64,000 nt of DNA from Verrucomicrobiota bacterium (lineage in GTDB: Bacteria; Verrucomicrobiota; Verrucomicrobiia; Opitutales; UBA953). The DNA is taken from NCBI GenBank assembly GCA_016871725.1, contig VHCL01000002.1, positions 62,001 through 126,000 on the forward strand, given 5' to 3'. The position numbers were made by a program, and so were the translations under genes. Of this stretch, positions 37,186 through 46,466 are shown in pieces (position 1 is the first letter of the stretch; every line of letters begins with the position of its first letter). The notes beneath the pieces are model-generated. The model was given only the letters and a program-made list of their open reading frames with translations. It did no database searches and had not been told where the DNA came from.

Positions 37186-38226
37186 ATGTCCGCTATCACC
37201 GCCCAGACGGTCAACGATCTGCGCCAGCGTACCGGCGCGGGTCTGATGGATTGCAAGAAGGCCCTGACCGAGGCCGCCGGCGACATGGAGAAGGCCGTCG
37301 AGATCCTCCGCATCAAGGGCGTCGCCACGCGCAACAAGAAGGCCGACCGTAAGGCGAGCGAGGGCATCCTCGCCGTCAACGTGTCCGCCGACGGCCGCGT
37401 CGCGACCCTCCTCGAGCTGAACTGCGAGACCGACTTCGTCGCCAAGAACGAGGCCTTCATCGCCCTCGCCAAGGAGCTCACCGCCCAGGCCGCCGCCAAC
37501 GGCGTCGACGGTCTCCTCGACCAGCCTTACCACGCCGACAAGTCCCGCAAGGTGAACGACTACCTGAACGACCAGGTGCTCAAGATCGGCGAGAACCTCA
37601 AGGTCGCCCGCGTCCTGAAGTTCGAAGCCTCCGGCGTGGGTCGCGTCTCCGCGTACGTCCACACCGGCGCCAAGATCGCCGTCCTCCTCGAACTGGGTCT
37701 CAAGACCCAGGCCGCCGCCGCCAACCCGGAGGTCGCCGAACTGGCCCGTCAGCTCGCCATGCAGGTCGTCGCCAACAACGCCCGCTTCGTCCGTCGCGAG
37801 GAAGTCTCCGCCGAGGTCGTCGCCAAGGAGCGTGAGATCGCCGCCGAGTTCACGAAGTCCGAGGCCGACAAGGCCATCGAGGAAGCCAAGCGCGTCGTCG
37901 AGGACTACAAGGGCCAGCTCGCCGAGCAGCAGGCCGCGAACAACGCCGAAGCCGTCGCCGAGCTCGAGAAGCGCATCGCCGTGGGCGAGAAGCAGGTCGT
38001 CGCCGCCGAAGGCCGCAAGAAGGGCCAGCTCTCCAACATGGAGAAGATCGTCTCCGGCCGCGTGGACAAGTTCTTCGCCGACTCCTGCCTCCTCGAACAG
38101 GCTTACTTCCGCGATCCCGAGCAGAAGATCCAGGCCCTCATCGCCGCCGCCAAGACCAAGGTCGGCGAAGAGGTCTCGATCGTCCGCTTCACCCGCTTCC
38201 AGGTGGGTGAGACCGCCGCCGAGTAA
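37186..38226 (+). CDS. tsf: Elongation factor Ts with long coiled-coil insertion
   Basis: The guanine-nucleotide exchange factor for EF-Tu. The N-terminal UBA-like domain has VNDLRQRTGAGLMDCKKAL and the core has LNCETDFVAKNEAF. The C-terminal part has VSGRVDKFFADSCLLEQAYF. The protein has 346 residues against about 283 in E. coli. The excess maps to about 225-285, a charged heptad-like stretch (for example EEAKRVVEDYKGQLAEQQ and AVAELEKRIAVGEKQVV), extending the coiled-coil region. A clear terminator follows. Confidence 0.96.
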   Translation: MSAITAQTVNDLRQRTGAGLMDCKKALTEAAGDMEKAVEILRIKGVATRNKKADRKASEGILAVNVSADGRVATLLELNCETDFVAKNEAFIALAKELTAQAAANGVDGLLDQPYHADKSRKVNDYLNDQVLKIGENLKVARVLKFEASGVGRVSAYVHTGAKIAVLLELGLKTQAAAANPEVAELARQLAMQVVANNARFVRREEVSAEVVAKEREIAAEFTKSEADKAIEEAKRVVEDYKGQLAEQQAANNAEAVAELEKRIAVGEKQVVAAEGRKKGQLSNMEKIVSGRVDKFFADSCLLEQAYFRDPEQKIQALIAAAKTKVGEEVSIVRFTRFQVGETAAE

Positions 38227-38249
38227 TCCGCGCCGAGCCCGGGCCCGCC

Positions 38250-38283
38250 AAGGCCGGCTGCCGCGAGGTGGCCGGCCTTTTGC
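38250..38283 (+). terminator. Rho-independent terminator after tsf
   Basis: A 9-bp GC-rich stem, AAGGCCGGC (38250-38258) and GCCGGCCTT (38271-38279), has a 12-nt loop. The 3' arm runs into TTTTG. It closes the rpsB-tsf transcript. Confidence 0.8.
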
Positions 38284-38322
38284 TTGGCTTGCGCCCCCGG
38301 TCGGTGCGCGCAGACTCCGGGC

Positions 38323-38727
38323 ATGGCCTTCCGCGCGGACATCTTCTGGCAATCAGCCTGCGGACGTTGTCCGGACTGCGGCGCGCCGATCCGCGCCGAG
38401 GGCGACCGGACGGGACGGTTCGCGCGTCTCTGGGACACGCCGACGCATTGCGCGGGCTGCGGCATGACCCTGCGGCGCAAGGAAGGTTTCTTCCTCGGCG
38501 CGATCGTCTGGAACTACGGACTCACCGCTTTCGGCGTGCTCCCGCTCGTGCTCGTCGCCTATCGCCTGGGCTGGATCGGCGGCGACTGGGCGGTGCGTCT
38601 CGCGGTGGGGGCGATCTTCGTGGTGCCGCCGCTCATCCACGCTTTCGCCTGGCGGCTGTGGGTCGGCACTTACTACGGTTTCCTGCCCGACCAGCTTCCC
38701 TCCGGCGGCCGTCGGCTCGACGACTGA
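38323..38727 (+). CDS. DUF983-like small membrane protein with zinc ribbon
   Basis: A 134-residue protein. CGRCPDCGAPI and CAGCGMTLRRKEGFFLG give a two-pair cysteine (zinc-ribbon-like) N-terminus. Two hydrophobic segments follow (about 55-75 and 84-106). The layout fits the DUF983 family; its function is unknown to me. ATG 38323 (MAFRADIFW) is chosen because upstream in-frame codons overlap the terminator. It is convergent with the ispA-type gene: both stops abut. Confidence 0.78.
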   Translation: MAFRADIFWQSACGRCPDCGAPIRAEGDRTGRFARLWDTPTHCAGCGMTLRRKEGFFLGAIVWNYGLTAFGVLPLVLVAYRLGWIGGDWAVRLAVGAIFVVPPLIHAFAWRLWVGTYYGFLPDQLPSGGRRLDD

Positions 38728-39615
38728 TCAGGTGCGGCGCGCCGCCATCCGGCGCACCAGCTCCACGAGGAAGGCCGTATCGCCCCGGGTCGATTGCAGA
38801 TGCGAGACGGCTTCGGCGGTCAGCTGCTCGATCCGCCGCTTCGTCGCGTCGACGCCGTGCAGGCCGGCATAGGTGAACTTGCCGTTCTGCGCGTCGGCCC
38901 CGACGGGCTTGCCCAGCTGGGCGGCGTCGGCGGTGAGGTCGAGGAGGTCGTCGACCAGCTGGAAGGCGATGCCCGCGGCACGGCCGGCGCGCCGGCAGCG
39001 TTCGACGTCTTCGGCCGACGCACCGCCGACCAGCGCGCCCATGGCGCAGGAGGCGCTGAGCATCGCGGCGGTCTTGCCGAGCAGGATGAACTCGAGGCGG
39101 TCGGCGGACGCGCCGGCGGCGAGTCCGCCCATGTCCTCGGTCTGTCCGCCGACCAGGAGCGTCGACCCGGCCGTCACGGCGAGTTCGCGCACGAGGGCGG
39201 TGGCGAGGGCGGGCCGGTCGGCGTAGCCGACGGCGAGCAGTTCGAAGGCGAGCGGCTGCAGGGCGTCGCCGGCGAGCAAGGCCGTCGCTTCGTCGAAGGC
39301 CTTGTGGCAGGAGGGCCGGCCCCGGCGGAGGTCGGAGTCGTCCATGCACGGCAGGTCGTCGTGGATCAGCGAATAGGTGTGGACGCACTCCAGCGCGGTG
39401 GCCGCGTGGTCGGCGTCGGCCCCGGGGTCGAAGGCGGCGGCCGCGGCGAGGCACAGCACGGGTCGCAGGCGTTTGCCGCCGGCCTCGAGCGAATAGCGCA
39501 TGGCGCCATGCAGCCGCGCCGGCCGGGCCGTCGCCGCCGGGGTCAGCCGGCGCAGGGCGCTTTCCGCCTGCGTGATGAAGGCCTCGTGTCGGGACTGGAA
39601 CAGCGAGGCTTCCAT
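38728..39615 (-). CDS. ispA: Short-chain polyprenyl diphosphate synthase (farnesyl/geranylgeranyl type)
   Basis: An isoprenyl chain elongase of 295 residues. The first aspartate-rich motif is [18 protein letters not shown], of D-D-x4-D-D type. The second is [16 protein letters not shown] (PP-binding), GKTAAM and the sequence THKAFDEA-like [15 protein letters not shown] are typical of IspA. Product chain length cannot be settled; C15 is likely by similarity. It follows the YhbY gene by 3 bp. Confidence 0.88.
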   Translation of the reverse strand: MEASLFQSRHEAFITQAESALRRLTPAATARPARLHGAMRYSLEAGGKRLRPVLCLAAAAAFDPGADADHAATALECVHTYSLIHDDLPCMDDSDLRRGRPSCHKAFDEATALLAGDALQPLAFELLAVGYADRPALATALVRELAVTAGSTLLVGGQTEDMGGLAAGASADRLEFILLGKTAAMLSASCAMGALVGGASAEDVERCRRAGRAAGIAFQLVDDLLDLTADAAQLGKPVGADAQNGKFTYAGLHGVDATKRRIEQLTAEAVSHLQSTRGDTAFLVELVRRMAARRT

Positions 39616-39618
39616 GGC

Positions 39619-39918
39619 TTACTCCGCGGCCGCGCCGAGCTTGAAGAACGTGGCCGTGCGCCCGACGCTGCCGATGACCTCGCTCTCGGTGAGGCGGGCC
39701 AGTTCCCGGGCCTGTTGCTCCATCTCTTCGCGTTCGGCGGTGAAGCGGACCTTGACCAGGTCGGCGTTGCGGAAGGCGTCGGCGAGGAGCTTGGCGATCC
39801 CGGCGTTCACGCCGGCCTTGCCCACGAACACCTTGGGGTCGAGCGTCTGCGCCAGGCTGCGCAGCTTGCCGCGTTCGGCGCCGGTCAGGCGGGGTTGGTC
39901 TTCGGGGCCGGATTCCAT
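39619..39918 (-). CDS. yhbY: CRS1/YhbY-domain RNA-binding protein
   Basis: A 99-residue single-domain protein of the YhbY family, linked to 50S assembly in other bacteria. LTGAERGKLRSLAQTLDPKV, VGKAGVN (the G-K-x-G-loop), the central VKVRFTAER and IGSVGRTATFFK match the family. ATG 39918 is the family start; the longer frame upstream is antisense to the next gene. It is 3 bp upstream of the ispA-type gene. Confidence 0.88.
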   Translation of the reverse strand: MESGPEDQPRLTGAERGKLRSLAQTLDPKVFVGKAGVNAGIAKLLADAFRNADLVKVRFTAEREEMEQQARELARLTESEVIGSVGRTATFFKLGAAAE

Positions 39919-39999
39919 GCCCGCTATGACGCTAAGGCGGGGCAGGGGAGTCAACGGACTAATCGGGCGCGTCTTGCCCTCCTTGCTCCGTCGAGGATA

Positions 40000-40395
40000 A
40001 TGGACGGACCGATGAGTGCCTCTCCCCGTTCGCCCGCCGTCCTCCCCGAGCTCGAAGCCGCGCCGGAAGTCCGTCCGTTGGAGCCGGTCGTCGTGCACGT
40101 GCGCTGCGCTCCGGATTACGCCGACGCCCTGCGCATCTGGCAGAGCACGTTCCTGCTCGACCGTGATTCCTCCCACACCAGCCCGCTGATCGGTTTCGAG
40201 AACATCTCGCTCTATCCTCACTGGACCAGGGTGCCGTCCGGTCGGCCGTATCGGTTCACCTTGTTCTTCGAGCCGCTGCCCAAGTCGGTCCAGGTCTTCG
40301 ACCTATCCGAGATCATCCCCGAGCCCCTGGGCTGGCATTTCCCGGCGATCCGCCGGAATCAGGAAGATGTCTATTGGCTGGACCTGCCCAACTGA
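40000..40395 (+). CDS. Small protein of unknown function
   Basis: A 131-residue soluble protein. Its first 30 residues are proline/alanine rich. The rest is a compact beta-rich domain (PYRFTLFFEPLPKSVQVFDL and WHFPAIRRNQEDVYWLDL). I recognise no family. ATG 40000 is preceded closely by GAGG; an in-frame ATG at 40012 is an alternative. It is followed by a weak hairpin (AATCCC...GGGATT). Confidence 0.68.
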   Translation: MDGPMSASPRSPAVLPELEAAPEVRPLEPVVVHVRCAPDYADALRIWQSTFLLDRDSSHTSPLIGFENISLYPHWTRVPSGRPYRFTLFFEPLPKSVQVFDLSEIIPEPLGWHFPAIRRNQEDVYWLDLPN

Positions 40396-40620
40396 CGGAA
40401 AACAGGCTTTTAATCCCGGTCCGGGGCGGGGATTCCTGCTTGCTAAGGGGGAGGGGGACTGTCATTTCCATGGGTCAACTTCGTTAGGGAGAGGGGCGGA
40501 GCCCTTCTCACGCTGGTCGGCGGGCGCAAGCCTGTTCCAGACGGAGAGTCCGGCCAAACGGCGGGGCTTTCGGGAATTTCTCCCAAGTCGGCCATCCTCA
40601 ACCCAAAACTAACCACCACC
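40396..40620 (+). promoter_or_regulatory. Gene-free 225-bp leader of rpsO
   Basis: No gene is seen here. The first 40 bp hold a weak terminator-like hairpin (AATCCC/GGGATT). The last 120 bp contain GC-rich inverted segments before the rpsO ATG, where an S15 autoregulatory RNA would sit. I could not identify a known S15 element by eye. Confidence 0.3.
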
Positions 40621-40881
40621 ATGTCGGTCAATAAGTCTGAAGTCATCAAGAAGCACCAGCAGGACGCCAAGGACACCGGTTCCCCGGAAGTCCAGGTCGC
40701 CCTGATCACCGCCCGCGTCACCCACCTGACCGAGCACCTGCGCACCCACCGCAAGGATTTCCACTCCCGTCGCGGCCTGATCATGCTGACGAACCGTCGT
40801 CGCAAGCTCCTCGCCTACCTGAAGTCGAGCGACCTGGACCGCTACAACGCGCTCCTCGCCAAGCTCAACCTCCGCAAGTGA
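40621..40881 (+). CDS. rpsO: Ribosomal protein uS15
   Basis: A small-subunit ribosomal protein of 86 residues, binding the central domain of 16S r[23 protein letters not shown] and [20 protein letters not shown] (two adjoining signature regions), then [13 protein letters not shown], are canonical. It precedes pnp, the widely conserved rpsO-pnp order. A terminator and a second perfect hairpin separate them. Confidence 0.97.
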   Translation: MSVNKSEVIKKHQQDAKDTGSPEVQVALITARVTHLTEHLRTHRKDFHSRRGLIMLTNRRRKLLAYLKSSDLDRYNALLAKLNLRK

Positions 40882-40884
40882 ACG

Positions 40885-40903
40885 GCGCCCCCGGGCGCTT
40901 TTG
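40885..40903 (+). terminator. Terminator after rpsO
   Basis: A compact stem, GCGCCC (40885-40890) with GGGCGC (40893-40898), is followed at once by TTTTGTT. It starts 3 bp after the rpsO stop and probably gives partial termination before pnp. Confidence 0.65.
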
Positions 40904-40910
40904 TTCACCG

Positions 40911-40945
40911 AGCGTCCCAGCCTAGGCTGGGACGTCCGCTTTTCA
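40911..40945 (+). promoter_or_regulatory. Perfect palindrome in the rpsO-pnp spacer
   Basis: GTCCCAGCCTAGGCTGGGAC (40914-40933) is an unbroken 20-nt palindrome, followed by CGTCCGCTTTTC. In RNA it would be a strong hairpin in the pnp leader. In E. coli the pnp leader has an RNase III-cleaved hairpin used for PNPase autocontrol; the same role here is inference. A second terminator is the alternative. Confidence 0.5.
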
Positions 40946-41009
40946 CCCACCCCAACCACAACCCGCCGGGCACTCCCGCCCGGCACAACGCAACAAGCAA
41001 AAACACACC

Positions 41010-43250
41010 ATGAAACAGAAACACTCCGTGACCATCGACGAACTCGGTATCACGATCAGCACGGGCTCCATCGCCCGCCTCGCCAACGGCGCGGTCACCA
41101 TCAGCAAGGGCGAGACCACGCTCTTCGTGTCGGCCACCGCCGCCGAAGACCTGCGCTCCCCCGACCAGGACTTCTTCCCCCTGACCGTCGACTACCGCGA
41201 GAAGTTCGCGGCGGCCGGCCGTTTCCCGGGCGGCTACTTCCGTCGTGAAGGCAAGCCTTCCGACAAGGAGATCCTGACCTCGCGCCTCTGCGACCGTCCC
41301 CTCCGTCCGCTCTTCCCCGAAGGCTTCCTCAACGAAGTCCAGGTCATCGGCCTCCTCCTCTCCGCCGACCAGATCAACGACTCCGACGTGCTCATGGTGA
41401 ACGGCGCCTCCGCCGCGCTCCTCTGCTCCGACATCCCGTGGAACGGCCCGATCGCCGGCATCCGCCTCGGCCGCATCAACGGCCAGTTCGTCGTCAACCC
41501 GACCCACGAACAGCAGTATGAGTCCGACCTGGACCTCATCTACGTCGGCAACGAGAACGACATGATGATGATCGAAGGTTCGGCCGACCAGCTGCCCGAA
41601 GCCGACTTCATCGCCGCCCTCGAATACTCCCAGAAGGCCATCCAGCCGATCATCGCCGCCCAGCGCAAGCTCGCCGCGATGTACTCCAAGGCCAAGCGCG
41701 TCTTCCCGCTCGTCGTCTGCGAGCCGAAGGCCCTCGCCATCTGCGAACGCGTGGCCGCCGAAGGCGACCAGCTCAAGAAGGCGATCTTCCTCGCCTCCAA
41801 GAAGGAACGCGGCGACGCCGTGAAGGCCGTGGTCGAGAAGGCCAAGGCCGCCTGCAAGGCCGAGCTCGGCGACGTCTTCGACGCCCGCCAGATCAAGATG
41901 GCCTTCGAGAAGCTCCAGGAGAAGGTCTACCGCAACGCCATCATCCAGAGCGGCGAGCGCGCCGACGGCCGCAAGCCGCTGGACCTGCGCCCGATCTCCT
42001 GCGACGTCGACGTCCTGCCCCGCGTCCACGGTTCCTCGCTCTTCCAGCGCGGCGAGACCCAGGGTCTCGTCCTCGCCACCCTCGGCACCTCCAAGGACGC
42101 CCAGGAAGTCGACGCCATCACCGGCGGTCCGAGCAAGCGCTCGTTCCTCCTGCACTACAACTTCCCGCCCTTCTCGGTGGGCGCCGCCGGCCGCTTCGGC
42201 ATGACCTCCCGCCGCGAGACCGGCCACGGCAACCTCGCCGAGCGCTCGCTGCTCTCCGTCCTCCCGTCCGAGCAGGACTTCCCGTACTCCATCCGCCTCG
42301 TCTCCGAGATCATGGAGTCCAACGGCTCCACCTCGATGGCGTCCGTCTGCGGCGGCACCCTCGCGCTCCTCGACGCCGGCGTGCCCATCAAGGCCCCGGT
42401 CGCCGGCATCTCCTGCGGCCTCGTGACCGAGGACGCCTCCGGCAAGATCGTGAAGCACCGCGTGCTCACCGACATCATCGGCGCCGAAGACCACTACGGC
42501 GACATGGACTTCAAGATCTGCGGCACCCGCGAAGGCATCACCGCCTTCCAGCTCGACCTCAAGATCCACGGCCTGCCGATCGCCATCGCCAAGGAAGCCA
42601 TCGCCCAGAACAAGGGCGCCCGTGACGCCATCCTGGACATCATGACGAAGCGCATGCCGGCCACCCGCGCCGAGCTCAAGTCCTGCGCCCCCCGCACCCA
42701 CCGCATCAAGATCCCGGCGGACAAGATCGGCGCCCTCATCGGCCCGGGCGGCAAGAACATCAAGCGCATCACGGAGTACACCGGCTGCCAGCTCGACATC
42801 GACCAGGACGACTCCGGCTGGGTCACGATCTTCGCGACCAACGGCGAGTCCCTCGCCCGCGCGGTCAACGAGGTCAACCTCCTCTCGGCCCAGATCGAGA
42901 TCAACAAGACCTACAAGGGCATCATCCGCTCCGTGAAGGAATTCGGCGCCTTCGTCGAATGCCTCCCCGGACAGGAAGGCCTCGTGCACGTCTCCGAGCT
43001 CGCCGACCACCGCGTCGAGCGCGTCGAGGACATCTGCAAGCTCGGCGACGAGATCATCGTCAAGTGCGTCGGCATCGACGACAAGGGCCGCGTGCGCCTC
43101 TCGCGCCGCGCCGCCATCGCCGAGAAGGAAGGCCGCGAATACACCCCGGCCCCGAAGCCGATGGACCGCCCCCGCGGCGACCGTCCGGACCGCGGCGAGC
43201 GCCGTCCCTTCCGCGAACGCGGCGGTGACAGCGAAGGCGGCCAGGGTTGA
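41010..43250 (+). CDS. pnp: Polyribonucleotide nucleotidyltransferase
   Basis: A phosphorolytic 3'-5' exoribonuclease of the RNA degradosome, 746 residues. The two RNase PH domains show [20 protein letters not shown] and [50 protein letters not shown] and GRRETGHG-like [13 protein letters not shown] follow. A KH domain ([15 protein letters not shown]) and an S1 domain ([27 protein letters not shown]) come next. The C-terminus is arginine/glycine rich ([19 protein letters not shown]). A terminator follows 22 bp after the stop. Confidence 0.98.
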   Translation: MKQKHSVTIDELGITISTGSIARLANGAVTISKGETTLFVSATAAEDLRSPDQDFFPLTVDYREKFAAAGRFPGGYFRREGKPSDKEILTSRLCDRPLRPLFPEGFLNEVQVIGLLLSADQINDSDVLMVNGASAALLCSDIPWNGPIAGIRLGRINGQFVVNPTHEQQYESDLDLIYVGNENDMMMIEGSADQLPEADFIAALEYSQKAIQPIIAAQRKLAAMYSKAKRVFPLVVCEPKALAICERVAAEGDQLKKAIFLASKKERGDAVKAVVEKAKAACKAELGDVFDARQIKMAFEKLQEKVYRNAIIQSGERADGRKPLDLRPISCDVDVLPRVHGSSLFQRGETQGLVLATLGTSKDAQEVDAITGGPSKRSFLLHYNFPPFSVGAAGRFGMTSRRETGHGNLAERSLLSVLPSEQDFPYSIRLVSEIMESNGSTSMASVCGGTLALLDAGVPIKAPVAGISCGLVTEDASGKIVKHRVLTDIIGAEDHYGDMDFKICGTREGITAFQLDLKIHGLPIAIAKEAIAQNKGARDAILDIMTKRMPATRAELKSCAPRTHRIKIPADKIGALIGPGGKNIKRITEYTGCQLDIDQDDSGWVTIFATNGESLARAVNEVNLLSAQIEINKTYKGIIRSVKEFGAFVECLPGQEGLVHVSELADHRVERVEDICKLGDEIIVKCVGIDDKGRVRLSRRAAIAEKEGREYTPAPKPMDRPRGDRPDRGERRPFRERGGDSEGGQG

Positions 43251-43272
43251 GCCCGGCTGACTCCGACCTGAC

Positions 43273-43303
43273 AAGGCCCCGGCTCACCCCGGGGCCTTTT
43301 TCG
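43273..43303 (+). terminator. Rho-independent terminator after pnp
   Basis: AAGGCCCCGG (43273-43282) and CCGGGGCCTT (43289-43298) form a 10-bp stem with a 6-nt loop, running into TTTTT. It lies between pnp and the convergent ccoI, and the A-rich 5' side could also serve the opposite strand. Confidence 0.8.
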
Positions 43304-43314
43304 TGCCGGGCGGC

Positions 43315-45666
43315 TCAGGCCTTCCGCATCCGCCAGGTGACGTGCAGGAGCGTGAGGATGGCGCTCGTCGGCATCATGACCGTCGCGAGCAAGGGCGACA
43401 TCGCGCCCGCGGCGGAGAGGCCGATGGCGACGAGGTTGTAGAGGGTCGTGAAGACGAAGACTTCGGTGAGCACCCGTCTCCGATGACGGACCACGGCGAA
43501 CAGCCGGCCCAGTCCGCGTAGGTCGCGACCGAGCAGGTAGAAGTCGGCTTTCTGTTCGAGCAGCCCGAGGTCGACGACCGGCGTGCCGCGCAGCGTCGCC
43601 TCGGAGAACGCGAGCGCGTCGTTGGCCCCGTCGCCGACCATGAGCGTCGCGGCGCCGTCATGCCGTCGGATCCAGTCCGCCTTCTGCTCGGGCGAGAGGC
43701 CCCCCAGTCCGCTGTCGGCGGCCAGCCCCAGCTGGCCCAGCAGCGACGTCACCTTCCCCTGTTGGTCGCCGGAGAGGATGAAGACCGCGATCCCGTCGGC
43801 GCGAAGGGCGTCGATGACCTCCCGGGCGTAGGCCCGCGGCTGTTCCGCGAAAAGGAAGAGGGCGAGGCGGACGCCGTCGCGGCAGAACTCCGCCGCGGAC
43901 ATCCCGGCCGGAGCGGGGAGGCTGCCCTGCCAGCCCGGCCGGCCGATCGTCCAGGTGACGCCCTGGGCGTCCGTCAGCATCACGCCGGCTCCCGGCACGT
44001 TGCGCAGGTCGCCGCGGCGCGGCGGCGGGTCCTCGTGCTGCGCCAAGGCCTCCCGCAGGCTCCGTCCGAACGGGTGCAGGTTGGCGTCGACCAGCGCGAA
44101 CAGCGCCCGTCGCGCCTCCGCCGGCAGGGCGGCCAGCTGCTCCGGGTCGCCGAGCCGCGGGCTTTCGAGGGTGAGCGTGCCGGTCTTGTCGAAGACGACC
44201 TGACGGACGCGCAGGGCCCGCTCCCAGACGCGGTGGTCGCGCACGTAGACGCCGGCCCGGCGAAGGGCGCCGACGGCGAGTTCGGTCGCGAGGGGGAAGG
44301 CCAGGCCGATGGCGCAGGGGCAGGAGACGATCAGGATCGAGATCGCCGTCTGCAGCGCCTGCGGCCAGTCGCCGGTGAGCGTCCCGCGGAGGCCGAAGGC
44401 GAGCGCGGCGAGCGTGAGCACGACGCCCAGGTATAGGCTGAGGATGCGTTCGAGCTGGCGGGGCACGAAGGCGCCGTCGCCGCCGGCCTCGTTGAGGCGA
44501 CGGAGCATGGCGTCGTGCCAGGCTTCGGTGGCTTCGAGGCGGAGCGGCGCGGCGCCGAGGTTGAGCGCGCCCGACGGGACGAGCCGTCCGGCCGGATAGA
44601 CGACCGGTTCGGATTCGCCGTTGATCCAGGCGAGGCTGAGTTCGGCGTCCGTCCCGAGCAGCCGTCCGCAGACCGGCGCGACCTGTCCGCCCGGGACGGC
44701 GTAGATCTGGCCCGCACGCAAGGCCTCGACGGGGATCCGGCGGAGCGGCGCGGGGCTGTCGGCCCGCTCGAAGACGTCGACGGGCCGGAGCGCCGGCGTG
44801 CTGGCGGGCAGGCGGCGGCGGTTCTGTTCGATCGCCCGCTCCTGCGTCCAACGTCCCACCAGCATCAGGAAGGTGAACAGGCTGACGAAATCCCAGTATT
44901 CCAGGCTCGGCAGGCCGAGCGCCCAGCCGGCGAAGGCGGCCAGATAAGCGGAGACCAGGCCCAGCGCGATCGGCAGGTCCATGTGCAGCTTGCCGCGGCG
45001 CAACGCCGCCCAGGCCCGGGTCGCGAAGTAGCTCCCGCCGACCAGCATGGACAGCGTCGCGAAGAAGACCGCGAGCAGGCGGAACAGGCCGGCGAACTCC
45101 TCGTCCGCCTTCATGCCGAGGTAGGCGGGGACGGAGTTGAGCATCGCGTTCATCGCGAACGCCGCGCACAGGCCGAGGCGCGTCGTCAGCCCGTCTTCCT
45201 CGCGATGCTCCTCGCCGTCGTCGGGGACCATCAGGTAGCCGAAGCCCGCGAGCCGGGCGGCGGCCGCCGCCAGGTCCGCGCCCGCCCGCCATTCGAGGCG
45301 CAACGTCCCGCGATGCGCGTTGACCCGGGCGGCCAGCACGCCCGGGCTTTCGGCCAGCAGCTTCTCGATCAGCCAGACGCAGCCGACGCAGGCGAGGCCC
45401 CGCAGGGCGACGCGGAGGCTGCGGCGGCCGGCGGCGTCGGCGGCGGCCTGGGCCTCCTGCAGCCAGTCGAAGTCGCGCGCGCCGAGGATGGTCTCGTTGA
45501 TCGGCGCGATGGCTTCGGCGCGCAGTTCGTAATAACGCCCGAGCCCGCAGCCGACGATCAGCCCGTGGACCTGTTCGCAGCCGGCGCAGCAGAAGCCCGC
45601 CGGGGCCAGCCGGCTGAGGATGGCGGAGCCGCAATGACGGCAGGTCGCGGGATCAGAGGCAGACAT
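43315..45666 (-). CDS. ccoI: Copper-translocating P1B-type ATPase for oxidase assembly
   Basis: A 783-residue heavy-metal P-type ATPase (CcoI/FixI group). The N-terminus has a double cysteine ribbon (CRHCG and CCAGCEQ), then a heavy-metal-binding domain with [15 protein letters not shown]. The membrane metal motif is SCPCAIGLA, the phosphorylation site DKTGTLTLE and the hinge [15 protein letters not shown]. The usual T-G-E of the actuator domain appears as INGESEP. Its position last in the cbb3 operon supports copper supply to the CcoN active site. It overlaps the SafE-like gene by 14 bp. Confidence 0.92.
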   Translation of the reverse strand: MSASDPATCRHCGSAILSRLAPAGFCCAGCEQVHGLIVGCGLGRYYELRAEAIAPINETILGARDFDWLQEAQAAADAAGRRSLRVALRGLACVGCVWLIEKLLAESPGVLAARVNAHRGTLRLEWRAGADLAAAAARLAGFGYLMVPDDGEEHREEDGLTTRLGLCAAFAMNAMLNSVPAYLGMKADEEFAGLFRLLAVFFATLSMLVGGSYFATRAWAALRRGKLHMDLPIALGLVSAYLAAFAGWALGLPSLEYWDFVSLFTFLMLVGRWTQERAIEQNRRRLPASTPALRPVDVFERADSPAPLRRIPVEALRAGQIYAVPGGQVAPVCGRLLGTDAELSLAWINGESEPVVYPAGRLVPSGALNLGAAPLRLEATEAWHDAMLRRLNEAGGDGAFVPRQLERILSLYLGVVLTLAALAFGLRGTLTGDWPQALQTAISILIVSCPCAIGLAFPLATELAVGALRRAGVYVRDHRVWERALRVRQVVFDKTGTLTLESPRLGDPEQLAALPAEARRALFALVDANLHPFGRSLREALAQHEDPPPRRGDLRNVPGAGVMLTDAQGVTWTIGRPGWQGSLPAPAGMSAAEFCRDGVRLALFLFAEQPRAYAREVIDALRADGIAVFILSGDQQGKVTSLLGQLGLAADSGLGGLSPEQKADWIRRHDGAATLMVGDGANDALAFSEATLRGTPVVDLGLLEQKADFYLLGRDLRGLGRLFAVVRHRRRVLTEVFVFTTLYNLVAIGLSAAGAMSPLLATVMMPTSAILTLLHVTWRMRKA

Positions 45667-46327
45667 CGCCGGGCGCGTTGAACCAGACCGTCTTCACGAA
45701 GAGCGCGAGCGCCGCGGCCGCCGCGAGTCCGCGGCGCAGGCGGATGCTCCGTGCTTCGCCGAGCCGGAGGGTGAGCCGATGGTAGCCCATCTGCGCGGCC
45801 CAGAGCAGCGGGATGGTGCCGAGGGCGAAGCCGAAGCCGATCTCCGCGCCGCGCAGGGCCTGGCCGCTGAGCAGCGCGAGGCCGAACAAGGCGTGGAGCG
45901 GGCCGCAGGGGAGCAGGGGGCTGAGGGCGCCGAGCCAGGCGCCGGCGAACGCGGGGCCGCGGCCCTGCGTCCGTTCCATCCAGCGCGCGTGGCGCCGGCG
46001 CAGGAAGGCCGGGGCGGGGAAGCCCCGGTCCAGGCCGAGGGCCAAGGCGACGAGGAAGATCACCATCGCCCAAGGCAGGTAATCCATCAGCGGCAAGGCC
46101 ATCCAGCGTCCGAATTTCGCCCCGACCGCCCCGGCCAGGCCGCCGAGCGAAGCATAGGCCAGCGTGCGGCTCAGGTGATAGGCGGTGGTGAAGCCCAGCC
46201 GTTGGTCGGCCGTCGCCCGCCAAGGGCCGAGCGCGCAGGTGAGCGGGGCGCACATCGCGCCGCAGTGCGGCGAGACGGCCAGTCCGGCGAGGAAGGCGCC
46301 GGCGCCGGTCTCAACGAGCGGGAGCAT
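45653..46327 (-). CDS. SafE/DsbD_2-like membrane protein of the cbb3 operon
   Basis: A 224-residue membrane protein with about six hydrophobic segments. The motif SPHCGAMCAPLTCAL near the N-terminus (H-C-x-x-M-C) marks the sulfite-exporter TauE/SafE-like group that often accompanies ccoI and is thought to help copper handling. PLLPCGPLHALFGLALLSG is a second conserved patch. It overlaps ccoI downstream by 14 bp and the small membrane gene upstream by 17 bp. Function is inferred from neighbours. Confidence 0.82.
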   Translation of the reverse strand: MLPLVETGAGAFLAGLAVSPHCGAMCAPLTCALGPWRATADQRLGFTTAYHLSRTLAYASLGGLAGAVGAKFGRWMALPLMDYLPWAMVIFLVALALGLDRGFPAPAFLRRRHARWMERTQGRGPAFAGAWLGALSPLLPCGPLHALFGLALLSGQALRGAEIGFGFALGTIPLLWAAQMGYHRLTLRLGEARSIRLRRGLAAAAALALFVKTVWFNAPGDVCL

Positions 46328-46466
46328 GGTCGGACGGAGGGTGGGCGGGGGTGACGGCTTCCGGCGCGTGGCGGAGCGCGATGAGGAGCCAGCAGGCCCA
46401 GACCACGACGAAGCCCAGGAACAGGGCCGCGAGGGGGATCCAAGGATGCCGGCGGAGGAGGTTCAT
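46311..46466 (-). CDS. 51-residue single-pass membrane protein in the CcoH/FixH position
   Basis: A tiny protein with a short basic N-terminus (MNLLRRHPW), one transmembrane helix (about 10-31, IPLAALFLGFVVVWACWLLIAL) and a short proline-rich tail. Its ATG overlaps the ccoG stop as ATGA, and its end overlaps the SafE-like gene. In proteobacteria this place is held by ccoH/fixH, a longer protein with a similar N-terminal helix. It could be a reduced CcoH; the sequence alone does not prove that. Confidence 0.7.
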   Translation of the reverse strand: MNLLRRHPWIPLAALFLGFVVVWACWLLIALRHAPEAVTPAHPPSDHAPAR

